Made by a program: the position numbers and the translations under genes. This document shows, piece after piece, positions 9,167 through 17,573 of a DNA stretch of 64,000 nucleotides (position 1 is its first letter; every line of letters begins with the position of its first letter). This DNA is from Oscillospiraceae bacterium (GTDB lineage Bacteria; Bacillota; Clostridia; Oscillospirales; Acutalibacteraceae): NCBI GenBank assembly GCA_015066105.1, contig SVOY01000011.1, forward strand, positions 1 through 64,000, read 5' to 3'. Under the pieces are notes generated by a model that searched no databases, was not told the DNA's origin, and saw only the letters and a program-made list of their open reading frames with translations.

Positions 9167-9568
9167 TCAAGTTCTCTTTGTAAACTGCTTCTGACAGTGG
9201 GGGCAGGTGATGTTTATTTTACCTCTGCCTGCAGGCACTCTGAGCGTGCGGTGACACTTGGGACAGTTGTAATATTTGTGAGTCTTGTCCTGATACTGAT
9301 TGTACTTTTTGTAAAGGTATTTACGCCAGGGCTCACTTTTTTCAAGAAATTTTGCGTTTTCCTTCTGACGCTTGGGGAAGTTTGTTGAAAGTGCCCTGAA
9401 AAGAGCAACAAGATAAATAACCGTACCGAGGCTTCTCAGATAGTAAAACCTTGACGGGATAAAAAGGGTGAGAAGCAACGTGGTTACACAGCCGAGAATA
9501 ATGAGAAATATGTTGAGTTGGTCGTTGCCGTAGCGACCCTGAAGAAAGCCTTTTATTCTGTTGAGCAT
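9167..9568 (-). CDS. Small zinc-ribbon membrane protein
   Basis: A 133-residue protein of unknown role. Two hydrophobic segments (about residues 18-34 and 44-60) are followed by a basic stretch. The C-terminal zinc ribbon is YYNCPKCHRTLRVPAGRGK and ITCPHCQKQF, that is two CPxC pairs about 19 residues apart, on the cytoplasmic side if the positive-inside rule applies. Proteins of this layout are common in Clostridia as uncharacterised 'zinc-finger membrane proteins'. The start at 9568 is preceded by AAGAAGG. The gene lies between rfbB and a divergent PTS-like permease and is probably its own unit. Confidence 0.7.
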   Translation of the reverse strand: MLNRIKGFLQGRYGNDQLNIFLIILGCVTTLLLTLFIPSRFYYLRSLGTVIYLVALFRALSTNFPKRQKENAKFLEKSEPWRKYLYKKYNQYQDKTHKYYNCPKCHRTLRVPAGRGKINITCPHCQKQFTKRT

Positions 9569-9640
9569 AGGGGATAACCTTCTTTCTTTCTGTAAATATG
9601 TATCACAAACCTTGATTTTAAGTTTAAATAATCAAAATAA

Positions 9641-9669
9641 TTGATAAATTTAAAACTCTGTGCTATAAT
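9641..9669 (+). promoter_or_regulatory. Promoter of the PTS EIIC-like gene
   Basis: TTGATA at 9641-9646 and TATAAT at 9664-9669 with a 17-nt spacer. Confidence 0.7.
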
Positions 9670-9711
9670 AAAATCCGTCTTTTATATTAAATTATAAAGA
9701 AGGATTGAAAA

Positions 9712-10722
9712 ATGTCAATAATCAAAAAGTATTTTAAGCGTTATTTTGTTGATGCAATGAGCTTTATGGCTCTGGGCCTTTTTTCGTCGCTTATTGTAGG
9801 ACTTATTATTTCACAGCTTTCAAAAATCCCTCACCTTGAAATTCTTGCAACATTTTCCGAGGTGCTTTCAGCCTCATCACCCGTTGTGGGCGCGGCAATA
9901 GGTGCGGCAATAGCCTACGGTCTCAAGTCAAAGCCGTTGGTGATTTTTTCCTGCATTGCCGTTGGTGCCTTCGGCTATCAGCTGGGCGGCCCCGTGGGTG
10001 CTTATATTTCATCACTTGTTGCAAATGAAATTGCATCGCTTGTTGCGGGCAAAACAAAAATAGATATCGTGGTAACACCCCTTGTTACAATTATCACGGG
10101 CGGCTTTGTCAGCACCTTTGCAGGCCCTGTCCTCTTTGATATGATGACGGGTCTGGGTGACCTTATCAACTCGGCAACTCAGCTTCATCCCTTCCCTATG
10201 GGTATAAGCGTTTCCGTTATTGTAGGCCTTGTGCTTACGGCTCCCATAAGCTCGGCGGCTCTTTGCATTATGCTCGGCCTTGAGGGTATTGCCGCAGGTG
10301 CGGCGGCTGTGGGCTGCTGTGCTCAGATGGTGGGCTTTGCCGTTACCTCCTTTAAGGTTAACGGCGTGGGCGGACTTATAAGCCAGGGCCTCGGTACAAG
10401 TATGCTTCAGTTCGGTAATATTATGAAGCATCCGCAGATTATACTTGCCCCCACACTTGCAGGTGCGGTGCTCGGCCCCGTTTCAACCTGCCTTCTGAAA
10501 ATGACGAATACCCCCTCGGGTGCAGGTATGGGTACCAGTGGCCTTGTGGGTCAGTTCGGTGCTTATTCGGCCATGGTTGCCGAGCTCGGTCAGCTTGAAA
10601 CCGTTATAGTAATTGCAGTAATGCACTTTATTGCTCCTGCAATTCTGAGCCTTCTTTTCCATTGGATATTCAAAAAAATAGGCCTTGTCAAGGACAGCTG
10701 GCTTGCACTTGAAAATATATAA
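9712..10722 (+). CDS. PTS EIIC-type membrane permease
   Basis: A 336-residue polytopic membrane protein of the PTS_EIIC_2 type, with about nine hydrophobic segments and glycine-rich repeats such as VGAAIGAAIAYGL and TPSGAGMGTSGLVGQFGAY. EIIC domains form the sugar channel of phosphotransferase systems. No EIIA, EIIB, HPr or sugar enzyme lies nearby, so the substrate and even PTS-dependent transport are uncertain. Members of this family are often encoded alone in Clostridia. The start at 9712 follows GAAGGATTGAAA, with a good promoter 43 nt upstream. The HAD phosphatase and pseudouridine synthase genes follow at 12 nt and 1 nt spacing, so all three likely form one operon. Confidence 0.8.
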   Translation: MSIIKKYFKRYFVDAMSFMALGLFSSLIVGLIISQLSKIPHLEILATFSEVLSASSPVVGAAIGAAIAYGLKSKPLVIFSCIAVGAFGYQLGGPVGAYISSLVANEIASLVAGKTKIDIVVTPLVTIITGGFVSTFAGPVLFDMMTGLGDLINSATQLHPFPMGISVSVIVGLVLTAPISSAALCIMLGLEGIAAGAAAVGCCAQMVGFAVTSFKVNGVGGLISQGLGTSMLQFGNIMKHPQIILAPTLAGAVLGPVSTCLLKMTNTPSGAGMGTSGLVGQFGAYSAMVAELGQLETVIVIAVMHFIAPAILSLLFHWIFKKIGLVKDSWLALENI

Positions 10723-10734
10723 GGAGAAAACAGA

Positions 10735-11304
10735 ATGAACGTATTTGATTTTGACGAAACCATTTTTGACGGTGACACCGCTTTTGAATTTGTTACCGAA
10801 TTTGTTAAAAAGCACCCCAAGCTGCTTAAGCTTACACCTGATATTATCAAGGCGGTGCGTGACTATAAAAATCTCACCTTCCGCTTTGAGGACCTTGTTG
10901 ATAATTACGGCCCGATGATAAGCGACTTCATCATTTCGGAAAATGTTGATGCAAAGCAGATTGCCAAGGATTTCTGGGATAAGAGAGAGCACAGAATAAA
11001 GCCCTTCTATTTTGAAATTCAGAAGGAGGACGACCTTGTAATCAGTGCTTCGCCCACGTTTATGCTTGAGGAAATCTGCAACCGCATAGGCATAAAGCAT
11101 TACCTGGGCACCGAAATGAACCTTGAAAAGGGCACCTTTGAGCGTTGGTGCTTCCGTGATAAGAAGATAGAGTTCTTCCGCGAGGCCTACCCCGACGGAG
11201 TTATTGACGATTTTTACACCGATTCACTTCACGATGAATTCCTTTTCCCTTACGCAAAAAGGGTTTTCCTTGTAAAGGGACACAAGATAAAGCAGATAAA
11301 GTAA
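10735..11304 (+). CDS. HAD-IB-type phosphatase
   Basis: A 189-residue haloacid dehalogenase-superfamily phosphatase, probably cytoplasmic. Motif I is DFDETIFDGDT (residues 4-14), with nucleophile Asp4 and acid Asp6. A serine in VISASPTF (about 103-110) serves as motif II, Lys142/Lys143 near RDKKIEF are candidates for motif III, and IDDFYTDSLHDE (about 161-172) serves as motif IV. The helical cap between motifs I and II matches subclass IB, the phosphoserine or polar-lipid phosphatase type. The substrate cannot be told from sequence. It starts 12 nt after the EIIC-like gene with AAGGAGAAAACAG upstream, and the next gene begins 1 nt after its stop, so it sits in the middle of a three-gene operon. 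Confidence 0.85.
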   Translation: MNVFDFDETIFDGDTAFEFVTEFVKKHPKLLKLTPDIIKAVRDYKNLTFRFEDLVDNYGPMISDFIISENVDAKQIAKDFWDKREHRIKPFYFEIQKEDDLVISASPTFMLEEICNRIGIKHYLGTEMNLEKGTFERWCFRDKKIEFFREAYPDGVIDDFYTDSLHDEFLFPYAKRVFLVKGHKIKQIK

Positions 11305-11305
11305 T

Positions 11306-12013
11306 ATGGAAAGACTTGATAAAATCATTGCCTCTCAGGGTAAATATTCCCGAAGCGAGGTAAAAAAGCTTGTGAAGGCAGGGCTTGTTACACTCAACGG
11401 AGCCGTTGTGAGGTCAAGTGACGTAAAGTGTAACGTGAACGCCGATGAAATAATTGTTGACGGCATCAGCCTCAATTATAAAAAGCATATCTATATAATG
11501 CTCAACAAGCCTAAGGGTGTTATCAGCGCAACTGAGGACCCTGCACAGAAAACGGTTATAGACCTTGTGCCGCCCGCACTGAAAAGAGCAGGTCTTTTTC
11601 CTGCAGGCAGGCTTGACGGCGACACTACGGGCTTCGTGCTCATAACCGATGACGGGGACTTTGCTCACCGTATCCTTTCACCGAAAAATCATATAATGAA
11701 AACCTATCACGCCACGCTTCTGAGACCTCTTACCGCTGAGGATGTTGTTGCTTTTAAAGAGGGTCTTACCCTCGGCGACGGAACAAAATGCCTTGAGGCT
11801 CAGGTGAGAATGCTGCCCGACAGAGAAAATGTTGCAGAGGTTATAATCTGTGAGGGAAAGTACCACCAGGTCAAGCGTATGTTTGCTTCTCTGGGTAATA
11901 GGGTTGTTGAGCTCAGGCGTGTGAAAATGGGCGGACTCGATCTCGATGAAAGCCTTGCTGAGGGCGAATGCAGAGAGCTTACAGCTGAAGAGCTTGAGCT
12001 GGTGCAGTGTTGA
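11306..12013 (+). CDS. RsuA/RluB-family rRNA pseudouridine synthase
   Basis: Converts a specific uridine of ribosomal RNA to pseudouridine. An N-terminal S4 RNA-binding domain (residues 1-58, MERLDKIIASQGKYSRSEVKKLV) precedes the catalytic domain. The catalytic loop is PAGRLDGDTTGFVLITDDG with Asp104. The C-terminal EGKYHQVKRMFASLGNRVVELRR is typical of the RsuA subgroup that modifies 16S rRNA, but RluB-like 23S activity cannot be excluded, so no symbol is given. The ATG follows the HAD stop by one nucleotide (TAATATG) with no strong ribosome site, so translational coupling is likely. The length of 235 residues is normal. Confidence 0.9.
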   Translation: MERLDKIIASQGKYSRSEVKKLVKAGLVTLNGAVVRSSDVKCNVNADEIIVDGISLNYKKHIYIMLNKPKGVISATEDPAQKTVIDLVPPALKRAGLFPAGRLDGDTTGFVLITDDGDFAHRILSPKNHIMKTYHATLLRPLTAEDVVAFKEGLTLGDGTKCLEAQVRMLPDRENVAEVIICEGKYHQVKRMFASLGNRVVELRRVKMGGLDLDESLAEGECRELTAEELELVQC

Positions 12014-12263
12014 ATTCGCAATTCGCAATGCGCAATGCGCAATCGCGCCCTACAGCGTGAAAAATATGAAGTTGTCACCCGCCAAATTAAATAATGCAAA
12101 AAGCAGGTGCTTCAGAAAATGAAAATCACCTGCTTTTTTCTTTTTTTGTAGTAGAAAAACTATTCCGGGCGGGGGAAATGCTGTTTTTTCAACTTAGTAA
12201 AAGCGGATATAATCGGAGCGAAGCGACCCTTAATTCCGACTTCCGAATTCCGCATTCCGAATT
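12012..12263. repeat. Repeat family A, copy 2 (about 250 bp)
   Basis: Inverted relative to the copy at 5502-5734. It begins at the stop codon of the pseudouridine synthase with GAATTCGCAATTCGCAATG, contains the same GCAGGTG / CACCTGC hairpin (about 12104-12133), the GGCGGGGGAAATG and AGCGGATATAATCGGAG blocks, and ends with TCCGAATTCCGCATTCCGAA. The internal short ORF that begins MQKAGASENENHLLF is matched by MQKAGVSENENHLLF in copy 1, which reflects repeat identity and not a gene. Confidence 0.75.
12100..12140 (+). terminator. Terminator inside repeat A copy 2
   Basis: AAAAAGCAGGTG / CACCTGCTTTTTT stem with a long T-rich tail. It probably ends the EIIC-HAD-pseudouridine synthase transcript. 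Confidence 0.7.
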
Positions 12264-12286
12264 GACTTGCGCCTCTCGGCTCTGAA

Positions 12287-12334
12287 AAAAACGCCCGAAA
12301 GGGCGGTTTCCTTACTACTTACTACTCACTACTA
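12287..12334. repeat. Hairpin plus heptamer tract
   Basis: ACGCCC / GGGCGG hairpin (12291-12307) followed by TTACTAC-type heptamers at 12311-12334. The hairpin-heptamer pairing copies the arrangement at 7915-7974. Confidence 0.6.
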
Positions 12335-12366
12335 AAAAGCTCCCCGAAAACCGGGGAGCTTTTTCC
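12335..12366 (-). terminator. Terminator of aroK (bidirectional)
   Basis: AAAAGCTCCCCG / CGGGGAGCTTTT stem directly past the aroK stop codon. Confidence 0.85.
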
Positions 12367-12369
12367 TGC

Positions 12370-12873
12370 CTACTTCCTACAGCCTACTTTCCCAACCAGC
12401 CTATTCACACATTCCTCCGCCGTCAGACCCGTGCAGTCAAGGGTGATATCGGCGTATTTTTGGTAAAGGGGCAGCCTTTCTTTGTAAAGCTCCCTTACCG
12501 TTGTGCCCTTTTTCATGGCAACACCCCTGGTTTTAATGTTGGAAAGCCTTTTTTCAAGCTCGTCAACGCTTACATCAAGAAAAATCACGGTGCTGATTTC
12601 TCTGAGCTTTGCCATAGCCTCACTGCCGTAAACGGCACTGCCGCCCGTTGCAATTACACAGCTTTCAAAGCTTTCGCCGCAGATTATATCGTTTTCAAGC
12701 TTCAGAAAGCCCTCAGTGCCTTTTTCTTCAAGAATGGCACAAAGGCTTTTGCCTGCTTTTTTCTGTATGATAAGGTCTGTATCCGTAAAGTCGCAAAGAA
12801 GGCTTTTTGCGAGAATTACACCTATGGTGCTTTTGCCTGCGCCGGGCATACCTATAAGAGTAATGCTTTTCAT
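12370..12873 (-). CDS. aroK: Shikimate kinase
   Basis: Phosphorylates shikimate at the 3-hydroxyl in the chorismate pathway, in the cytoplasm. The P-loop is GMPGAGKST (residues 8-16). Shikimate-binding DTDLIIQ lies at about 32-38, and ATGGSAVY (about 76-83) is the conserved GGG-type shikimate-binding loop. The lid region with LYKERLPLYQKYA follows. The frame is open from 12903, but the ATG at 12873 is preferred, because GGGTGAT lies just upstream and the Walker motif then sits at its normal distance. The length of 167 residues is typical. It is a single-gene unit here, with no other aro genes in view. Confidence 0.92.
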   Translation of the reverse strand: MKSITLIGMPGAGKSTIGVILAKSLLCDFTDTDLIIQKKAGKSLCAILEEKGTEGFLKLENDIICGESFESCVIATGGSAVYGSEAMAKLREISTVIFLDVSVDELEKRLSNIKTRGVAMKKGTTVRELYKERLPLYQKYADITLDCTGLTAEECVNRLVGKVGCRK

Positions 12874-13056
12874 ATAATCACCCTTTCGTATGTATAATAG
12901 CATATCGGCACGCCGCTTTCAACGCTTTTTTTGCCGGGACTCGGTCCTGTGAAAAGAAAAAAGGGATAAAAATGAATATTATGTACTGTTTTGTTGCATA
13001 AATATGCAGTTTGTTGAATATTTGCGGAAAATTTTTCATAAAAATTCTTTTTTCTC

Positions 13057-13085
13057 TTGACATGTGGGCTTATATGTATTATAAT
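13057..13085 (+). promoter_or_regulatory. Promoter of the TAXI-TRAP operon
   Basis: Consensus TTGACA at 13057-13062 and TATAAT at 13080-13085, spacing 17 nt, about 90 nt before the gene start. Confidence 0.8.
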
Positions 13086-13176
13086 GAATAAAATACGAAA
13101 TATGCCTAAGGTTTATAAGTAAAATTTGCAGGTATATTTCAGATGAAAGAAAACTTTAAAACGGAGGTAAACAATC

Positions 13177-14229
13177 ATGAAAAAGTTTTTGGCAGTTCTT
13201 CTCGCAGCTCTCATGCTCTTCACACTTGCAGCCTGCGGCGGCAACGGTGACGGCGAGCAGACAACAGATCCCGCAGGCGACACCACAACAACAGCTGCAC
13301 CTGCAGGCGAGGACGAGGCAACAGAAGGCCAGGAAGACGAAATCATCAAAACAATCACAACAGGTACAGGCGGTACAACAGGTACATATTATGCCTTCAC
13401 CTCAGCTGTAGGCTCAATTCTTAACACAGATGCTTACAAGTTCAACGTTATTTCAACCGGCGGCTCACAGGCTAACATTGAAATGATTGCTGACGGCGAG
13501 GCTCAGTTCGCCATTGTTCAGAACGATGTTATGAACTACGCTTACGACGGCACAAACGGCTTTGCAGCTCCCATCAAGGACTTCTCAGCAGTTGCTTGCA
13601 TCTATTCAGAGGTTTGCCAGCTTGTTGCTACAGAAGCTTCAGGCATCAAGACCGTAGCTGACCTTAAGGGCAAGACCGTAGCAGTAGGTGACGTTGGCTC
13701 GGGCGTTTACTACAACGCAGTTCAGATTCTCGAAGCAGCAGGCCTTGACATTGATGAGGATATCAACAAGGTTACAGCTTCCTTCGGCGATTCAGCAACT
13801 CAGCTTAAGGACGGCTCAATTGACGCAGCCTTCATTACTGCAGGTGCTCCCACAACCGCTATTACAGACCTTGCTACAACAACAGACGTTGTTCTTGTTG
13901 ACCTTGGTAAGGACGTTATCGATTCACTCACAGCAGAGTACTCCTTCTACGAGGTATTTGAAGCAACAGCTGACAACACAAAGTATGACTTTGTAACAGA
14001 AACAACAAGCACAGTTGCTATCAAGGCTACCTTCATCGTTGACAACGATATGAGCGAGGCTCAGGTTTACGAAATCACAAAGAACCTCTGGGAGAAGCAG
14101 GACGAAATCGCAGCAGCACACGCAAAGGGCAACGAAATGGTTAAGGAAAATGCCGTTGCCGCAGTAGGCAAGGTTCCTGTACATCCCGGTGCAGAGAAAT
14201 ATTACAAGGAAATCGGCGTAATCGCATAA
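13177..14229 (+). CDS. TAXI-family TRAP substrate-binding lipoprotein
   Basis: Extracytoplasmic solute receptor of a TRAP transporter. Residues 1-20 are a lipoprotein signal with lipobox LAAC (Cys20), followed by a threonine- and alanine-rich linker to about residue 58. The TAXI signature is TTGTGGTTGTYYAF (about 61-74), followed by VISTGGSQANIEMIADGEAQFAIVQND. The ligand is unknown. TAXI receptors are reported for glutamate and other carboxylates. A 13-bp-stem hairpin and then the fused TRAP permease follow, so both are likely expressed from the promoter at 13057. The start follows CGGAGGTAAACAATC. Codon use is strongly biased, which suggests high expression. Confidence 0.9.
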   Translation: MKKFLAVLLAALMLFTLAACGGNGDGEQTTDPAGDTTTTAAPAGEDEATEGQEDEIIKTITTGTGGTTGTYYAFTSAVGSILNTDAYKFNVISTGGSQANIEMIADGEAQFAIVQNDVMNYAYDGTNGFAAPIKDFSAVACIYSEVCQLVATEASGIKTVADLKGKTVAVGDVGSGVYYNAVQILEAAGLDIDEDINKVTASFGDSATQLKDGSIDAAFITAGAPTTAITDLATTTDVVLVDLGKDVIDSLTAEYSFYEVFEATADNTKYDFVTETTSTVAIKATFIVDNDMSEAQVYEITKNLWEKQDEIAAAHAKGNEMVKENAVAAVGKVPVHPGAEKYYKEIGVIA

Positions 14230-14258
14230 GCTAAAAAAGTAATATTTTAATAAACACG

Positions 14259-14290
14259 AATAAATGCTGCATTAACCTGCAGCATTTATT
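14259..14290 (+). promoter_or_regulatory. Intercistronic hairpin between TRAP genes
   Basis: A perfect 13-bp stem (AATAAATGCTGCA / TGCAGCATTTATT) with a 6-nt loop and no strong T-run afterwards. It may act as a partial terminator or as a 3'-end stabiliser that gives the receptor more transcript than the permease. Confidence 0.6.
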
Positions 14291-14360
14291 TAAGTGTTGG
14301 GGAACTTTTGCAATAGTTCCCGAATGGAATAAAAAACGAAAGAAAGAGGAGGAAGGCTTG

Positions 14361-16469
14361 ATGGATGAAGCAAGAGCTTTTGTAGAAACAGAAGAAGCTG
14401 TTGATGCCGATGCCATAATGCAGGAATTCGACCGCGAAAGCAACGTGCGTGTTTTCACCGGCTGGAGAAAAAAGGTAATCACCGGAATTATGGCAGCTTT
14501 CAGCACATATATGATTTTTATGGCTCTGGTGCTGCAGAACGCCACAAAGCACACTAAGCTTACAACCTTTATGGCTTTTATTATGTTTATGGGATATATT
14601 ATGTTCCCTGCATATAAAAAGCAGACTAAAAAAATAAATTACGTTCCGTTTTATGATATAATTCTCGCCGTAGTCGGTGCAGGTTCATTTTTATATTACA
14701 CAATTTTCCAGGAAGACATTATCTTTATGTCAAGACGTATCGGCACACTGCAGATTGTGATTGCCCTTGTGGCAATTCTTCTGATGGTGGAGCTTTGCCG
14801 AAGGGCGGTAGGTCTGCCGATTATTTTCGTCGTGGGTGCCTTTGTTGCCTACGCGGCCTTCAAGGCCTTTTCGTCTAATCCGCAGATTGCTCTGAGAAGT
14901 CTTATGTACAGCCTTTTCTACGATGTTGCAAACGGACTTTTCTCAACCCCGGTTTACGTTTGTACAACCTTTATTGTGCTTTTCATTATTTTAGGTGCCC
15001 TCCTTGAAAGAACGGGTATCGGCACATTCTTCGTTGACCTTGCAAACTCTATTGCAGGCTCTTCAATCGGCGGTCCCGCAAAGGTTGCCGTTATTTCAAG
15101 TGCCCTTGAGGGTATGTATTCCGGTTCATCAGTTGCTAACACCGTCGGCTCGGGCTCAATTACAATTCCCCTTATGAAAAGAACGGGCTACAAGCCCGAG
15201 TTTGCCGCAGCTGTTGAGGCTGCCGCATCAACGGGCGGTCAGATAATGCCTCCCATTATGGGTGCTGCCGCCTTCCTTATGGCGGAAATGACAGAAATGC
15301 CCTATTCAAAAATTGCCGTAACTGCAATCCTTCCCGCACTTCTTTACTTTATGGGAATTTTCATTATGATTCACTTTGAAGCAAAGAAATTAGGCCTCAA
15401 GGGTCTGCCCAAGGATGCACTTCCCAACTTCTTCAAGCTTATGATGAAGAACGGCTATCTTCTTCTTCCCATTGTTATGCTTGTGCTTGCTATGAACAAG
15501 TTCAGTGCAGGTATTTCCGCCTGTATTGCAATTATGGGCGCTCTCATTGTTTCACTTGTTCCCCGTGAGCTCAACAAAAAGAATATGTGGCAGCTTGTTT
15601 ATCCGGCAATTCCCGCAGCCGCCTTCCTTGTAATTTGGCTTACGGGCATTGCAAAAATCAATGTTGCAATTCTTGCAGGTATGCTTATCAGCGTGGTACT
15701 TTCCTTTGTAACAAAAAAGACAACCACACTTACACCCACCGTTGTTGTCGAGTCTCTTGAAAACGGTGCAAGAAACACAATCGGTGTTGCTGTTGCCTGC
15801 GGTATGGCAGGTCTTATCTCCGGTGTTGTTACAATGACGGCACTCGGTCAGCTTCTTATCAACACTCTTGTTCCCATTGCACAGAACAGCACCTTCCTTG
15901 CTCTGTTCCTAACAATGATTTGCTGTATCATTCTCGGTATGGGCGTTCCCACAACGGCCAACTATGTTATTATGGCAACAATTACGGCCCCCATTCTCAT
16001 CAAAATGGGTATCCCCGTGCTTGCGGCTCATATGTTCGTGTTCTATTTCGGTATTGTTGCCGATATCACGCCTCCCGTTGCTCTTGCGGCTTATGCCGGC
16101 GCGGCGATTGCAAAGTGTAATCCCCTCAAGACGGGCGTAAATGCAACAAGACTTGCCATTACGGCCTTTATCGTTCCTTATATTTTCGCCTACAGTCCCG
16201 AGATGCTGTTTATCGGCGTTGAGCACTGGTATGATGTTGCCCTTATCTGCGTAACGGCTGTTATCGGTATTATCGGTGTTTCTGCCGGTATGGAGGGCTA
16301 TATGTACGTCAAATGCCCCTGGTGGCAGAGAATTCTCCTTCTCGGCGGCGGACTTCTTTGTATTATCCCCGGCATTGCTACCGATGCGGCAGGATTTGCT
16401 TGCATCGCTGTTGCCTTCGTTTTACAGAAGCTTGCCGAAAAGAAGCACCCCGAATTGAAAAATGCATAA
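14361..16469 (+). CDS. Fused TRAP transporter permease (4TM/12TM)
   Basis: A 702-residue inner-membrane protein that combines the small DctQ-like and large DctM-like TRAP subunits, the form that pairs with TAXI receptors. The N-terminal 50 residues are cytoplasmic, followed by about four helices (to about 150) and then the long DctM part with many helices. Family landmarks include VISSALEGMYSGSSVANTVGSGSITIPLMK (ion and substrate region, about 245-275), TGGQIMPPIMGAAAF, and MGVPTTANYVIMATITAP. Transport is ion-driven uptake of the ligand delivered by the upstream lipoprotein. The frame opens one TTG codon earlier, but the ATG at 14361 with GAGGAGGAAGG upstream is the better start. Confidence 0.92.
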   Translation: MDEARAFVETEEAVDADAIMQEFDRESNVRVFTGWRKKVITGIMAAFSTYMIFMALVLQNATKHTKLTTFMAFIMFMGYIMFPAYKKQTKKINYVPFYDIILAVVGAGSFLYYTIFQEDIIFMSRRIGTLQIVIALVAILLMVELCRRAVGLPIIFVVGAFVAYAAFKAFSSNPQIALRSLMYSLFYDVANGLFSTPVYVCTTFIVLFIILGALLERTGIGTFFVDLANSIAGSSIGGPAKVAVISSALEGMYSGSSVANTVGSGSITIPLMKRTGYKPEFAAAVEAAASTGGQIMPPIMGAAAFLMAEMTEMPYSKIAVTAILPALLYFMGIFIMIHFEAKKLGLKGLPKDALPNFFKLMMKNGYLLLPIVMLVLAMNKFSAGISACIAIMGALIVSLVPRELNKKNMWQLVYPAIPAAAFLVIWLTGIAKINVAILAGMLISVVLSFVTKKTTTLTPTVVVESLENGARNTIGVAVACGMAGLISGVVTMTALGQLLINTLVPIAQNSTFLALFLTMICCIILGMGVPTTANYVIMATITAPILIKMGIPVLAAHMFVFYFGIVADITPPVALAAYAGAAIAKCNPLKTGVNATRLAITAFIVPYIFAYSPEMLFIGVEHWYDVALICVTAVIGIIGVSAGMEGYMYVKCPWWQRILLLGGGLLCIIPGIATDAAGFACIAVAFVLQKLAEKKHPELKNA

Positions 16470-16503
16470 GCAATCAATGTTGTTTGATTGTTGACACCAT
16501 AGT

Positions 16504-16817
16504 AAAAAAGGTCACTTCTGAAAACGCCTACATCCCATAAGGAAGTATTTCTTTAAAAAGTGAAATAACTTCACAATAACGCGTTAAAAATCACCGATAT
16601 GCGTCAGCATTATCGGTGATTTTTGCCTTTTCTTGCAAAGCTATTTCGCATTTTAAAGTGCTTCGCAGTTTCGTAAGAACTGAAAATTTCTTGTGTTGAA
16701 GCCACAAAACGCAGCAAGGCTGTCGCCTTGCGAGGCTTCCCCGCAAAAATACGGGGAATTTTGTTCGAGAAACAAATACTGCCTTACGGGGTGTCGGCGA
16801 AAGAAGTGACCCTTTTG
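16504..16817. repeat. 314-bp element with inverted ends, family B relative
   Basis: The left end AAAAAAGGTCACTTCT and right end AGAAGTGACCCTTTT are inverted. The similarity extends about 45 bp inward (left has CATAAGGAAGTATTTC, right has GAAACAAATACTGCCTTACG). The interior has a terminator-like hairpin and no ORF. The TAAGGAAGT motif inside the end is also found in the 278-bp elements at 19515 and 34519, which suggests one broad family. It fills the space after the TRAP permease. Confidence 0.7.
16586..16624 (+). terminator. Terminator of the TRAP operon, inside the 314-bp element
   Basis: AAAAATCACCGATA / TATCGGTGATTTTT, a perfect 14-bp stem with an 11-nt loop and a T-tail. Confidence 0.8.
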
Positions 16818-16824
16818 TATCGTA

Positions 16825-16853
16825 AAACCACGCGTTTGACGCGTGGTTGTTTA
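16825..16853. other. Hairpin
   Basis: AACCACGCG / CGCGTGGTT stem with a 5-nt loop, similar in form to the hairpin near 101-121. It is probably a terminator-like or repeat-associated structure. Confidence 0.45.
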
Positions 16854-16948
16854 TTTGTATCTTTTTCGGCAGTGCAGGGGCTTACTCATAAAATTATCCT
16901 TCTCTAAATAGAATGTAATATAATCAAAAAGGAGGAATTATTGCAGCT

Positions 16949-17572
16949 ATGGAAAACCTTGACGATATGATAAGGCAGTACGCCGAGGCGCTTGAAGCAA
17001 TGGGACAGAGCTACGGCGGTGAGGCGGAGATTAGGGAAAAGCAAGAGGCGAATTTGCCGCAAAATGAGCAAAATGAGGGTGCTTCAGAGGAGGTTACAAG
17101 CTACTCTGAAAAAGATGAAAACGGCGAAAATGCACCCGAAACGGCTGAAATAACGGCTGAAAACGGCACGTTCGAGGGGGGAGCATACGTTGATACCGGG
17201 CCTGCCGCAGAAGCGGGCACAGCTAAGCCGGAGGCATCTGAGGTTACCTCAACGGCATCCTTTTCGGCGGCAGTTTTTTCGGGTGAGGGGACTTATCCCG
17301 TAAAGGGGGCAAGGGTGGTTGTCTACCGAGATGACAACATTTATGCTTTTCTTGAAACCGACGGTAACGGCGCAACAAAAAAGGTTACGCTTCCCGCATT
17401 TCCTGAGGAAAACTCCCTTGAGCCGCAGAACCCGGACAGAAGCATTGATTATTATGCCGACGTTTTTGCCGAGGGCTTTATAACACAAAAGGGGCTGCTT
17501 GTTTCCGGTGTGGGCGGCAGTGAAATTTTTCTCAGGGTGCTTATGATTCCCGAAGCTGAAAGGATTGGCTGA
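16949..17572 (+). CDS. Hypothetical protein with carboxypeptidase-regulatory-like domain
   Basis: A 207-residue protein. Residues 1-100 are acidic, low-complexity and probably disordered (Glu, Asn, Thr rich). Residues about 100-205 look like a beta-sandwich of the carboxypeptidase-regulatory or transthyretin kind (GARVVVYRDDNIYAFLETDGNGATKKVTLPAF). No signal peptide is visible. GGAGG lies about 13 nt before the ATG at 16949, which is long, but no better start is in frame. Its stop is followed one nucleotide later by the SpoIID-like gene (TGATATG), so translation is coupled. The neighbour suggests a role on a spore or cell-wall assembly, which is an inference only. Confidence 0.6.
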   Translation: MENLDDMIRQYAEALEAMGQSYGGEAEIREKQEANLPQNEQNEGASEEVTSYSEKDENGENAPETAEITAENGTFEGGAYVDTGPAAEAGTAKPEASEVTSTASFSAAVFSGEGTYPVKGARVVVYRDDNIYAFLETDGNGATKKVTLPAFPEENSLEPQNPDRSIDYYADVFAEGFITQKGLLVSGVGGSEIFLRVLMIPEAERIG

Positions 17573-17573
17573 T

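Noticed and set aside
8130-9194. 354-residue open frame antisense to rfbB
   Set aside because: It is a shadow of the clear rfbB gene and lacks a ribosome site or recognisable domains.
12094-12285. Small ORF beginning MQKAGASENENHLLF, matched near 5433
   Set aside because: It lies across the terminator of repeat family A and is shared only through the repeat.
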